This document shows, piece after piece, positions 48,977 through 61,303 of a stretch of 64,000 nt of DNA. The stretch is from Nautilus pompilius (lineage: Eukaryota > Mollusca > Cephalopoda > Nautilida > Nautilidae): NCBI GenBank assembly GCA_018389105.1, contig JACATO010000120.1:1360001-1424000 (forward strand), written 5' to 3'. Made by a program: the position numbers and the translations under genes. Each line of letters starts with the position of its first letter. Position 1 is the first letter of the stretch. The notes under the pieces are model-generated. The model saw only the letters and a list, made by a program, of their open reading frames with translations. It ran no database searches and was not told the DNA's origin.

Positions 48977-51529
48977 CGGGCATAGCCCAATTGGCTTTCC
49001 ATCAGTCTGAAGGTGATATGATATGGACAGTGTATTAATACCAGGTGTGTGACTTGGAATAATGAATTTTATTCCTTCTCCCATCTTTCAAGTGTGTTAC
49101 TAATATATCAGATGTATGAGTCAGTCAGACTATGCCCATTTATAAAATTTCACTGAAAATATCAAGAATTTAATAAATAGTATGAAAATAAAAAGTAGTG
49201 AAATTACATGAAAGACCGATACGAAGAATACACTATAATTTTGAATTTGTTATAAGCTAAAGCAGACTTTTTAAAATTATTTTTTTTTTAGGTTTAAAAA
49301 CTTAAATTATTGGGAACTAACAGATTATAAAATGTGCAATTCACAGTTCTCACTTTAAAAGCTTTTTTTTTTAAAAAAATCTTCAGTGATAAAATCTTGT
49401 AGAAATATGGATGCTTACTAAATTCTAATGCAATATTTAATATTACCTTTAAACAATACCAATATCACATTATGTAGCTATGTTGCTATACTACTAAACT
49501 AATTTTGCTGTCACATACAAGCAAGCAAACTTAAAACTATGAAAAAGTTTTTTCTTTAGAAAAGGTTTTCTAATATTGTTAGAAAATTTTATTCAGTTTA
49601 TTCAGTGTTTTATAAATATATAATTCTAAAATGTTAAATTTATTTTGAAAGCGAGGCAGGGAGAATTATTTGGATCCCTTTTATTTTAATTAATTATGAT
49701 TTTGCTACAATAAACAAAACCAAAATGTATTTTTAAATGTTTTCTCTATTAATCACAATACAAAATAACTTATCTATCATGTAATAAATATACATTAAAA
49801 TCAAGATTGATGTACTTCTGTTCCAGTATTCTCTGTCTCCTAGGGTCGACATAAACAAACTTTTATAGTGTGCACAGACACCTTACTTTTCTAGCAGTGT
49901 TTCTGAATAATACTTATTTTAATTAACTAACTGAAATTTCTTTGGTAGCCTAATAGGCTCTATGGCTTATAGTTGTAATTCTTTGAATACTTTTTATTTT
50001 TTTGTTTAATTTTTTACAATTAAAGTTATGGCTGTGAGATGACATAATAAAGGAAAATGCAACTATTAAAAAAATACTGTTTTTATATATTCAGGTACAT
50101 TTTTAGCTATTTTAACCTTTAAAAAGAATCAGCTTTACTATGTTATGTGTAGTATGGAAAGTTTTTGTGTAATTTAATTTTTGCTTTTACCAATTTAAAT
50201 TAACATTTTATTAAATACATCAAAAGGGATATTGACAGACAATTTCTCCTCCCTCCCTCATTTCAGAATTAATTCACTTTGGTCTGATGGATTTTGCTGT
50301 AGTTGGTTTGTTTCTTTCTGGTCTGATTAAAGATTAAAGATAAAGAGTCGTATGCAAAAAAAAAAACAAAAAAACTTTAGAGAATAAAAAATAGAAAGTA
50401 GTGGAAATTGATCCGTTTGAGAATCGTTGCTTAGATAAATATATAGTTTAGCTAAATATTTTGTTCGGGAATGTTCTATGAAGGGAAATAATTTATTTCT
50501 TAAATCATATCTTTAGATGGATATAATGATATGATAATGCTCATAGTCATTGTTTTCACAAATTCCTGTTAAAATCATGCAAGTTATCGCTGTCCACAAA
50601 AACAACCAAGGAGTTTTTCTCTCACTTAAATGATAGAGGGTAGCTATATATTTGTATATACGAACTTCTAATGAGAAACCATCCTCTTTTCAAAAGGTCA
50701 CTGGAATTATAACTAGCTTTGTTTCTCCAAAGAGATAGCTGAGTATTTCATTAACTGGATATTATCACATGATATAATTCAAATAGCACGTTATTATCAA
50801 CACAACCTGTTTTATTATTGAACCAGTAGATATATTTGGTTTTGTTAGTAAATATTATAAGCGGTAATGGTGAAAGCATTCATTAGAAACTCAGAAAATC
50901 ACTATCAAGAGAGCTGTAGAAAGCAAGAGAAAGAAAGAACTCAATTCTATGTCTTCTCCACCAAAACAAAACTAAATTTATCTAACAATCATAGCTACTA
51001 GATGTGGCAACTTTGGTTCACATAGACCGCTGCAGTCAGATAAGCTAGCTGCTACTTTGACAAAATAAGACTATCTGTAAAGCTATGCTAAATCTCCGAT
51101 TAAAGGTGGGAGAAAAGCAGACCTACCGCTCCATCTCTCACCAAAGAGATGGCACTGAAGAGCCAGAGAAACCCCCACCATTGGCTAAACATGACACATG
51201 GGGAAATCTAAGCAAGCAAGCATGCTGTATGTATGCTCTGCTCAAACAGAAAAAAATATATACGTGGCAAAATTGAAATTCCTCAATATAAAAAAAAAAT
51301 GCACTAAACCCAAAAAACTTGGCTGTAAAGTTCATATGAAACTACTTGCAAGCATGTTTTGTTTTTGTTTTTTTTTTCAATAGGACTGGTGTTCATTGTT
51401 CATTAAAATATGCTTAATTATCCAATCAATAACAAGCCACCACCATCTTGAGCCATTTTGATCTTAATTGTGAGTATAAAATCCTCTATTATAAAAACCC
51501 TATTCATTTTCAAAATTCCACCTGTTACA

Positions 51530-52725
51530 TCATGTAAATCCTACACAGCAGCCTTTAAACTGAAAGTCATAAAATTTGCCATTAGAATATGGCTGCTCAT
51601 CGAAAGGACAGTATCAGTGAAGAATGTGTCTGGGAATGTCACTAGGCAAAGGATGCTCTGCACAGGACAAAGAAAACTGAAAGAAAAACCATGAGTGTAA
51701 ACCTCAATGGAAAAACGTTGAGGACAGGTTAGAAGAGTATATATTAGCACAATATGCTGCATGCCACAGACTTGACACCATTCAAGTGAGATTAAAAGTG
51801 AAACAAAGCACTGCTAAGTTGGGAGTAGAAGACTTCGTGGGTGGTCCATCATGGTGTTTCTGCTTTATGCATAGAAATAGACTGTATCAGGCAGTGCAAG
51901 ACCATATCACCGAAACTGCCTGAAGACTTTGTAGAGAAGTTAGATAATCAAAAATTTGTCATGACAAAGATAAAGGAAGATAATATTGAAAAGTTGAAAA
52001 TCATCAACATGGATGAATAACCATTAACATTTGATATTCCTATGAATAAAACTATAGATAACAAAAGAAAAGAAATGGTGACCATCAGAACAACAGGACA
52101 CAAAAAATCAAATTTTACAGTGGTGTTGGCATGTAGTGCCAATGGCAAGACTATGCCAAAGAATTTAGTAAGTGGCCTTATGGTGGAGGCGAACCCAAAC
52201 GGATGGACGGACAACAACAACATGAAAAAATTGCCAGATAAGTGCTACTCACACCAGGCCCCGACAAAAGATTTATGCTAATTGTAGACTCCATGCATGC
52301 ACACATAATTGATGAAACAAAAGCTAGAGTGGCCAGAAACAAGACTGTCTTCAGTAATTAGACATTTCTATCAATAGATTCCTCAAGTCTAAGCTGAGAC
52401 AGATATGGGAAGTATGGATGTCCAGAGATTAAACATAGTTTCACTAATACACACAGATGCTTCCTAGGATACTATGACACAGTGGATCAAATGTGCATGG
52501 AACAGTGTGCCCCAGATAGTTAATATTAATGGCTTCATCAAAGCTAGAGTTTTCAGCAATTGAAAGGATGACCAGGATGAAAATAACTACAGAGAAGATG
52601 AAGAAAACTTCATACCCATCTGTCCCCTGAGCTTGCCACTGTCTTTTACTCAGATACTGAAAATGAAGAATTTGAAGGCTTCTCTGAAGCTGAGTTGTAT
52701 GAGACAATGCTTAGTAAGTAATAAA
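51530..52725 (+). pseudogene. Broken pogo/POGK-like (Tigger-type) transposase
   Basis: Plus-strand pieces in changing frames follow a pogo-type transposase from end to end. These are SYTAAFKLKVIKFA (N-terminal HTH start); a segment with RKDSISEE, AKDALHRTKKTERKT and LNGKT; ISPKLPEDFVEKLDNQKFVM; IINMDE with an immediate TAA at 52018-52020; PLTFDIPMNKTIDN; TTGHKKSNFTVVLACSANGK; and ANPNGW. The MDE aspartate and an IVDS motif (about 52280-52290), the usual first two catalytic positions, are still visible. The DDE_1 third position is not clear. The C-terminal piece is KARVFSN followed by an acidic region to about 52710. Frameshifts and stops make it inactive. Terminal repeats were not identified. 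In some animals this family has been domesticated (POGK, POGZ), but nothing here suggests that. Confidence 0.85.
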
Positions 52726-54599
52726 AGAATATAAATAGTGAACTCGTTTTCTTTTTTTATTTATTCTATAAATGTTATACTACTTGAGGACTATCTTGCA
52801 TATTAACACAAGTTATGGAAAATTATATTATGAGTTGAATATCTAAATTTTAATGTTTGTACGGAATTTCAAAGTACTTCCATCATTCAAAACATGTTAT
52901 AGTAAATTTATTCACAAAGTAGTTAAGTGATAAGTTAAACATCTCATTAATATTCATGAGCATGGAAGTACTTCACAATCCTGGCTAGTTTTGGTCAACT
53001 ACCTCATCTTATCTGGCTTCATGTATAATCTGGTTCATCTTATTTATGAAGGAAGTTAAGAAAAATGGGAAATTTTGTCCATTTGTCTTATAACCTGCAT
53101 CAACTTAGAGCCCGGATATTACAGTATGTATACACTGATATTAAATATAACTATTTAAAACCAATTTGTTATGTATACAATGAAAGCATTTATAATAAGA
53201 ACTTTTCAGTGCCCTGGTTAAATGACAGAATTAAGAAAGAATCAGAGTTTGTTTTGCTGATAATCAGCAAGACTGACAGTCCTATTAAAAAGATTTACCC
53301 CAAAAAAGAAAAAAAAATTGCATATAAAAATGCGAACAAGCAACAATTCTAGAAAAAAAAACCTTTGAGACTTTAAAAATTACACCTTATTCAGTAATAA
53401 TTTTTATATAAAATAAGTTAAACTTTTAAATGTTTTTGTGCTACCATACAAAAGGTTGATAGAGTTGAAAATTGATTTTAGATATGAATTAATATTTTTT
53501 AAAAATTAGTTGATACTAAATTCTAATATTTATGCAATAATTTTGACCATCTGTTTACTTATTTAGATTAAAAGAATTTGCATCACTGAGCAACATCTTT
53601 CTTTAATTTTTGTATTCTCAGAAATTTTTTGTCAAATTGATTTTTTTTTTTCAAAATGTAAGTAGTTTTATACAAAATTAAAAATAAATATTAATGTTAC
53701 TTAAATTTCTGTCGTCAAAAATCTTAAAATACAAGCATTCATATAAAGACTTAAAATCTTATGTAAATTATAAATTAATTTAAATCATCTTTTTAAATTT
53801 AGTTAATTTTTTTTAGTTTAATTACAAATGTATTAATTTTAAAATATCTTTCCATTTGGATTGCAGAGTTAAATCATTTTAAATTAATTTGTTATTTTTT
53901 AAGAGCTTTATGTGAATTATTTACTCAATTTTATTTTAAAGGAGCAACTTAAATGTTTTTCATATTTCTAAAAAAATACAAATACAACAAAAAATAAATG
54001 ATTCTAACACTTCAGAACAAAAGTTTGTTTTTTTTTAAAAGAATTATATACATTTCAGTTCTTTATTATTTTTGCATAAAAGTAATAGTAGTATGGAATG
54101 GAAAATTGGTCAGGCACACACATCTTGTCTTTTTTGCCTGTAAACTGCTTCATATCTATTTTCATTTATATAAACTCCCTTCCCAAAATAAAAATTGTTG
54201 ATGCTTAAATTTTAAAATCTATTATGTATTTACAATACATTTTCTGATGTCTGTAAGCCAATCAAGAAAAATGATTACATTGAAAGTTATCTTTTTTGTA
54301 GATAAATGTAAATACTTTTTGTTCCTTTTTCTTTACTTATTGCAATTATTATACCAAGCAGAGTATTAAAAATAAGATTTTTAAAATTCATTTCAATTCT
54401 TCATACTTAACAAAGTTGTACACCATTATCAGTAGAAGAATTTCAAAGATAAGTCATAATGATCTTTGAAAACTATATAACCTTTCCATCATTTAGTAAG
54501 TCTTCATTTTCAGTTATTGTGTTTTTTTAAACTCTAACTTTGAGACGTTTTTAATAACTGTTGACAGAATTTTGACATGTAAAATATCTTAATATTAGC

Positions 54600-54920
54600 A
54601 GGTTAGTCTGACCAATGATGGAGGTGGAACACCATGGTGGAGTGTGGTGTCCTGTCATTTAAGCATTGTGTGTGTGTCTGCCACATCTGTCAGCATTTCA
54701 TCACTCAGCTACAGCTTGTATGTCCAGTCTAATTAGCTCTATCCTGTTCCTATCAGAATGGGAAGCCATGCTTCAGAGGCTGTTTTAAAACAGCTTTGCT
54801 CTCTCTCTCTTTCTACTTTCTGGTCATAGCATTTTTCTGCTAACATTCTGGCCACATCCAGGCACCAGAGGTGGAAGGAGTGGTTGTGTAGGAGACCTAA
54901 CACACCTCCCCCTCTATTTC
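54600..54920. promoter_or_regulatory. GC-richer island, candidate conserved element
   Basis: This is balanced-composition, mostly non-repetitive DNA from GTTAGTCTGACCAATGATGG through CAGAGGTGGAAGGAGTGG, with a (CT)6 tract at about 54799-54811. ATCACTCAGCTACAGCTTG and TCTAATTAGCTC are included; the latter holds a TAATTA homeodomain-type core. No coding signal is seen. Confidence 0.22.
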
Positions 54921-55170
54921 TCAGTTTTCTTTCTTTTCTTTTTTTTTAATCCATGCCATAGTATAATATTGCAGTCTTAAAAGAAATTATATTAATTTAA
55001 TGTTAAGGACTATAGAGTGATAATACATATTTGTGTAATTTTTATGGCAATCAACTCATGGAATAGAAAATAAACTGCTCTAATTATGATTAGTTAACTT
55101 TTTCTTGGAGACCATCACCCAAAAAACATTGCTCTGAAGGAATGATATAATGTTTCTTCTTCTGTTTTTA

Positions 55171-55209
55171 GTACGCGCGCACGTGTGTGTGTGTGTGCGT
55201 GTGCGTGCA
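55171..55209. repeat. Alternating purine-pyrimidine tract (CG/TG), potential Z-DNA
   Basis: GTACGCGCGCACGTGTGTGTGTGTGTGCGTGTGCGTGCAT-type alternation over about 39 bp, with several CG steps. Confidence 0.9.
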
Positions 55210-55590
55210 TGGATTTTTAAGTCTTTAGTGTATAAATGGAAAATAAATCAGTAACAAAGAATCATACCAGCAATAAAAAGGCAATATTTCTAATTTCATT
55301 AAATGGCCTGGAATTTTATCATGGAAATGTGTTAAACCATTCCAGTATATACACCTTTGTATTATTATCTGTAAACACTTTGAATATGCATTACCGATTA
55401 GTACATTCAGAACCTTTGTTCATTATCTGGTTTTCTTTACAATTTTCTTTCTTCCGACACTTGATTAAAAATTTACAAGCATATGGCCATCATAGTTTTG
55501 AATATCTGAAAAAAGAAGAAAAAAAAACAAAATTTGTTTAATGTTACAGACTTATCTCTCCAAGGTTGATTTATCTTATACATCTTTTCA

Positions 55591-55755
55591 AGTGTTTGTG
55601 TTTGTTATCTTTCACAGCCAAACCATAGCACCTAGAGGGCCCCAAATTTTGGGTGTAGATACTTCAGAATGTGGGCAAGGTTTTAAGCCACTGCAAGTTG
55701 ATCTAAAGCCATTTTTTCCCATGCAATACCTAGTACCCCAGCTAGTGTTGCTATA
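55591..55755 (+). repeat. Dispersed repeat A, copy 2
   Basis: This is the partner of 1937-2105, with the same order of shared blocks. The copy is slightly richer in G and C. Open frames exist on both strands across it (55541-55756 + and 55612-55839 -), but neither frame is conserved in copy 1, which has stops. The match is therefore at DNA level rather than evidence for a protein. Confidence 0.8.
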
Positions 55756-57779
55756 AAGTGCATTTGCTGAATTTAAAGGAAAGCAATGCAAGTCCCAGAC
55801 TTGGAGAGTTTTAGAAAAAAATGTATCCAAAGTGGCCATATTACCCTCAGTAAATAATGCATTTTATTGTTGTTGTCATCTCCACAACCACTAGATTTTA
55901 AGGGATGATTTATTTTGATGAAAAATGGCTTATTTGTCAATTTTGACATTTCCAGATAACCCTTTAAAGAACTTAACAGGCTATGGTTTAACTCTTCTCT
56001 CACTTCTAACAATGGTGGGCATCAGGTGTTTTTCAGTCCTTTTCCTTCTCCTCTTTCTTTCCTTTTTGGCCCATGAGTCAGTACTATGTCTTTATTGCTT
56101 CCCAATGGAAAGTGAAAAATTCATTCACCAGTTTCTTCATAAAGAAAAAAAAATTAAATAGATTACTTTCATAGAAAACCCGGAAAACACTGACAGTTAT
56201 GATCTGGTCATTGAAACACATTCTTTACTGAATAAGAAAAAAGAAAAAAAAACAAAACAAAACTGCTGTGTGAATGAAAAACAAGTTGTCATAGATATCT
56301 TTTTTTTTTAAGCCAAACTTTTGAATCTTATGATGAATTAGTTGTCTAACAAACAATTGGGATTGTAGCCTGTAAACTGGGGCTAATGCCCAGGGTATGT
56401 TTTAGAAATTGGGTTTTGTAGTAAATGTGAATTACAACAGCACTTAGTCACTGATGGATCGACATCATGCCATGCTGTTGTGATAAATTCCAAAGTTTTG
56501 TTTGGATGCTTAATTGGAAAGATGTACTAGAAACAGAATCTTTGATCAACATTAATATCAACTGAAATAAACCTGTTCTTTCTTAATTATTATTTAACTG
56601 GATTCTACACCAACATTCATTTATGACTGATATCTGGAAAATCACTGGTAAAAGTGAAAAAGAGTTAAAATGAAACTTCTTAGTTTGCTGACATGAGTCA
56701 CAAGAAATGAAAACACACAAAGTAAATTCAGGAAAAGATCAAAATGCATATAAGGTTGAAAAAGGCTTTCTATAAAATAAGAATCATATTTCCATAAAGT
56801 TAACCATTATTCTTAATTAAGGATTTTTTTTTCATTTGTTAAAACCAGAAGTAGTTTTTTTTAAAAAAAGAGTAAGATGAAGAACTTAACTTTATCATCC
56901 CAACTACTAAACTGATTAAGGAAAATGACCTCTCCTTGATTAATTCTAAATAAGATGTTTGGTTTTTTAAAATTATTTTATGATTTTGAGTTTAGTTTAG
57001 TAGTATTACCTTTTAACTATTAGACACACTGGCACCACATGAGTTTAACTATATTTTATATAGGAATTTTGTGCTTTTTTAATATAAAGCAAAAACCTTT
57101 TTTTTTTTTTTTTTGGTTTTATGGATGTGATCACCATATCATTAAATTTGTGAGTGTTTATTGATTCTGGTGCTTCACCTGGAATATCCCATGCAGAAAA
57201 AGTCTGTAGGAACATTTCTCAAGTGAATGATAATTTTGAAATTATCTTTTCTTCCAGTTTCCAAAATGAGCATGATGTTAGAATTAAATAGGTAAAGTAA
57301 ATCAGCAAGCTTATATGTTTGAATAATTTTTTTTTTTTACATATTCCAAATAAAAGACATATAAAATTGTATGACATCCACCCATAAGCTGAAAGTTAAA
57401 AATACTAGTTTAAAAGTATTAAGAACATTAAAATAGAACCTGGCTAGATATACTGTATAGCAATATTATTCCATCTGGATTTCATTTGAATGTCCCTAAT
57501 AGTATATATTGCATGGTGTTAATATGAAGTCATTCAAGGTTAACCTGTACATTTTTTTTCTAAGCAATAGCAAAAGAACAACAAATTGATAAAGTTTGTA
57601 GAGTGATAGTAGCAACTCCTGTGTGAAGTGACATCACAGCTTTGCAAAGCACTCTGGGTATTTCCAAGATGGTATGAAAATGTGTCATACTGTGGAACAA
57701 CATTGTATAATGAAGTGTCTGGTGAAGGAAAATGTCAAACCAGCTAAAATTTATACATTACATATTTCATATAGTGATA

Positions 57780-58480
57780 GGTATTTCTCAAAGAATTAGT
57801 AATGGAATGAATATGCTCATGTGCAACAAAGTGCTGTTACAACAACCAACATTACCTTTGTTGAACAGTTGATTTTGAATAATCACCAAATCAGCATGTG
57901 TGATGATGTAGCAGAATTGCAAATCATTGCTTAAATGTCGGACACATTCATTTGTTTTTGAAATTTCAAATTTCAAGTTATGAAGCATTTATTAGCAATA
58001 GTGTTTTGGGACATCTGTGGCATAACCCCTGTTGATTTTCTTGTCCCCATGGACACATTTATTTACAGTATTACAGTATTATAGTGATTTGTTATGCAGT
58101 GATGTTCAACACAGAATATGCAAAAGATGGCCAGTTAATGTGATAACTGCACTTCTTGCAGAGATGGTATGGGAAATGCTTAACCATTCCACCTATAGTC
58201 CAAATTTATCACTGTGTGTTTTCCATCTGGGACCACTCATTGAGCATCTGGGTGGTATCAAGCTTCAAAGTGATGGAGATCTGAAAGCAGATGTCCTGAA
58301 ATGGCTGTGTACTGTCTTACAGATTTCTATGTTTCTGACATTAAGGCATTACTACACTGATGGGAGAAATGTGTTTGGACCAGTGGAAATACCTTGCAAA
58401 ATAAGGAATATTAAACTTAACTTTCAGATTTTCTTGAAAATGTGCAGGTTAACTTTGAATAACTTTTGTATCACACCAGA
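57780..58480 (+). pseudogene. Decayed mariner transposase, second mariner lineage
   Basis: The plus strand has NITFVEQLILNNHQISMCDD in the position of the HTH segment. Next come VFWDICGITPVDFL, YYSDLLCSDVQ, then WEMLNHSTYSPNLSLCVFHL followed by GPLIEHLGGIKLQSDGDLKADVLKWL. The order and spacing match mariner transposases whose third motif is SPDLSPCDFHLFGPLKEHLGG. The HDNARPH motif is replaced by unrelated residues, and the third aspartate is lost (SPNLSLCV). The open frame at 58032-58613 (193 codons, longest in the window) covers the C-terminal half only because stops are absent by chance. I do not regard it as a gene. Confidence 0.8.
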
Positions 58481-60224
58481 GCAACCTTTTGTTTGTTATT
58501 TGAAGAACATCCATATGAACATTTTGTTCATATGTAATTTAGAGTCATTACTAAAATTTAAGAAAGATAGTCTGTGTGACATTCATTTTATAAGTAGAAA
58601 ACAATTAGATTAAATTAGAACCAGGTCCTAATGCCAATTATTGTGCAATTGTATTACTTATAGTAGGTGGAATATAGAGATTAAAGTATATTATTTACAT
58701 ATATTCCAGTTTTCCAGTCATTATTTCATTGTGAAAAACTGTAGACACTACATCTTCAAGAAGGTATGTTTATGCTTGATTACTGAATCCCATATTGACT
58801 GAATAGTAAAGGGTGATGTTTAACATGCTTGAAGCATTGGTTTTCCTTAGCTTCATGGCAATTTTATTTATATTTATTTTGCTATCAACTATTACTTTTT
58901 ATATTGATAAAAAAGGAAACATTAATTTTAAAAGTTTATTTTTATAGAAATGTAGCAGTACGTTAGACAGGAGAAAGGGGCTCATCTTAAATTTTTGCAT
59001 TGGGATTAATAGAGCTTGAAAGTTTGATTATCCCTAGTTAGGAATCTAATTTTCCTCTCTTCTTTGGTTGTGTATTATGTAAATTATGGATGTGGCGATT
59101 AATTATCAAAATGGGCAATTAACTAAGATAATTGGCTAATCAGTAGAATTCATAACAGGATTTTTGGTCTGCTCTTACTGAAAAGCCAAAAATTTAATTC
59201 TGTACACAGAGTATCATCACAAGCAGGAAAATAAATAGGTTTATTTAAATGGCCTTTTTTCTAATTGTGACAGATGTATGCATGAAACTTATGGTGTCCC
59301 CCAAAATCTTAATAATAACAATTTATTTGCTAATGAAAACTGAATAGTAAAAACACCATGAATAATTGCTAGATTCACATATTGAGAATTTGTGGTATAT
59401 TGCAACATTCTGCCAATATATTGTTTTGATGGAAGAAAAAGAAACAAAGGTACATACAGATGCATAATCTTAGAAAAATATCTAAAAGATGGTTGGAATC
59501 AGAGATACTATTCTCTTGCTGTATTTGAAGTTATGTATATCAGCAATTTTTTTATAACAGTATATCTAAAACTTTATTTTGCCATAAGTTTTACATATTC
59601 CAATGTAAGCAACCAGTATAACATTAAAATCTGATAATTCATGTGCATCTCCTTTTAGCACCAGTGGACACAAACACAAGTGAATAAGAAACTGGCTCAA
59701 TCCAGAAAGTGGTGAAGTTGATGTTTCTGTATTATACTTTAAGAACTTTTGACTTTGAATATTAAGTTATACTTTTGACAAACTTTAATAATTGTTTTCA
59801 TTTTCAATACTTTGGCTTTCGCATAGTTATTTAGTAATCTGGATTTGAAAATGACTCTCTTGATTAGTTTAATAGAAATCTATGATTTCAAGAAGGAAAT
59901 TTTCAATATATTTTCAAAGGCCTTTAGAAGTTTCATAAATGTGTTGAATTTTGAATCTATGCTTGTAGAATACTTTTGCTTTTAATTTCACCAAATTATA
60001 TATTAACTGAGATTTGGATATACTTATATTGATTAGTTAACTTAAAATTTTTGAAGATTCCAATTTCCACTACAAAATTTTCTTTTCTTTTTTTTTTTTT
60101 GATAAATTTTAAGTCTCATGAATGTGTTGAATTTTGATTTGACTTTTTAGACCAGTATTATTTTTTAATGTTTTGGCCTTCCTCTAGTTGGGTGCTGTTG
60201 AACTGATCCTGGTTTAGGGGAAGT

Positions 60225-60330
60225 TGTCTGAGAGAGCAATTGGATTGCTCTTCTATTCCCAACTCCTGAACAAGACATTTTCCTACTTCATTCTCCCCAA
60301 CCACCCAAATTTGCACTTAAATGTATATGC
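60225..60330 (+). repeat. Possible SINE module (GCAAGGCACTT-type 3' core)
   Basis: The segment CTGAACAAGACATTTTCCTA, followed by CTTCATTCTCCCCAACCACCCAAATTTG and AAATG, resembles the widespread animal SINE module CTTGAGCAAGGCACTTAACCC then TTGCTCCAGTCCACCCAGCTG and AAATG. The match is by eye to a remembered consensus. The flanking promoter region is not recognisable. It is not the same family as the tRNA-SINEs elsewhere in this window. Confidence 0.35.
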
Positions 60331-61252
60331 ATATAGACTGTGTGGTGGTGTTATAGGTTTGATTGAGTGAATGCATAATGGATTTACCATCTTTACCCTA
60401 CCCCTCTCAACTTTCACCAAATGAATGTCCTCATTTATGTTAATCTCAATAAACTGATTTGTTGATAAAACTTGGTGTAATTTAGAAGAGACATAGAGAA
60501 GCAATATTCCAGTTCTTTCTGACTAAAAAAAAACAATTTTCCATTCACTATTATGAAGCCTAGTAATTAGTTTATTAATTGGCAAAATGGCTGATTACTC
60601 ATTATCTTCCAATTAATCAGACATCTCTAATGTAAATGTAATGGGTTGTTGTATATGGCTCACAGACAAATGGTACAAAAAGATTAATAATAGTGAAACT
60701 GTTGACCTCTGTATCTTTAGGACTAAATCTTCATTCATAGCTATTTCTGATTCAAGGGAGATAAATGAGTGCTCAATACAAGAAAAGTCAAGTTTATATA
60801 TCAGAAAATGTTTGTTTTTCATTGGCATGAAACTATATTAAAAACACTTACCTCTAACTAGCTACTGCACTTCCTGGTGCTGCTATTAATTTGGGTGTGG
60901 TGCTGGCAATGTTTCTTTTATTAGCCTTGTTGTAGTTTCCACTGGGATATAATATATACATTAGGTAATTCTTATAACAACACAGCATGCATGACATCTA
61001 AAAAGATAAGACTGGAAAAATATGTAAGGCTATTTTTATCCTGTGGACAACACAAAAGTGCTTTCATAACTATAGCTATTTGGTCAGATAATTTTATTAG
61101 AATGACAATAAAGTTTTAATGAGTATTATTGCAATATGCTTAATGTGTAATTGTATCTTAAGGCATTTTGGCAACACAAAAAAAGTTTAAGAGATAGATT
61201 TGGTTATTTTAAACAATTCTACTCTGATTTTTTTCCTGAGTTTGAAAACTTA

Positions 61253-61302
<50 letters not shown>
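61253..61302. repeat. (AAT)n microsatellite
   Basis: About 16 AAT units. It produces an artificial polyasparagine run in the open frame 61151-61348. Confidence 0.97.

Positions 61303-61303
<1 letters not shown>

Noticed and set aside
58032-58613. Longest open reading frame (193 codons) as a gene
   Set aside because: Its middle is a decayed mariner transposase (SPNLSLCVFHL, GPLIEHLGG) with catalytic motifs lost, and the matching N-terminal half lies upstream across stops.
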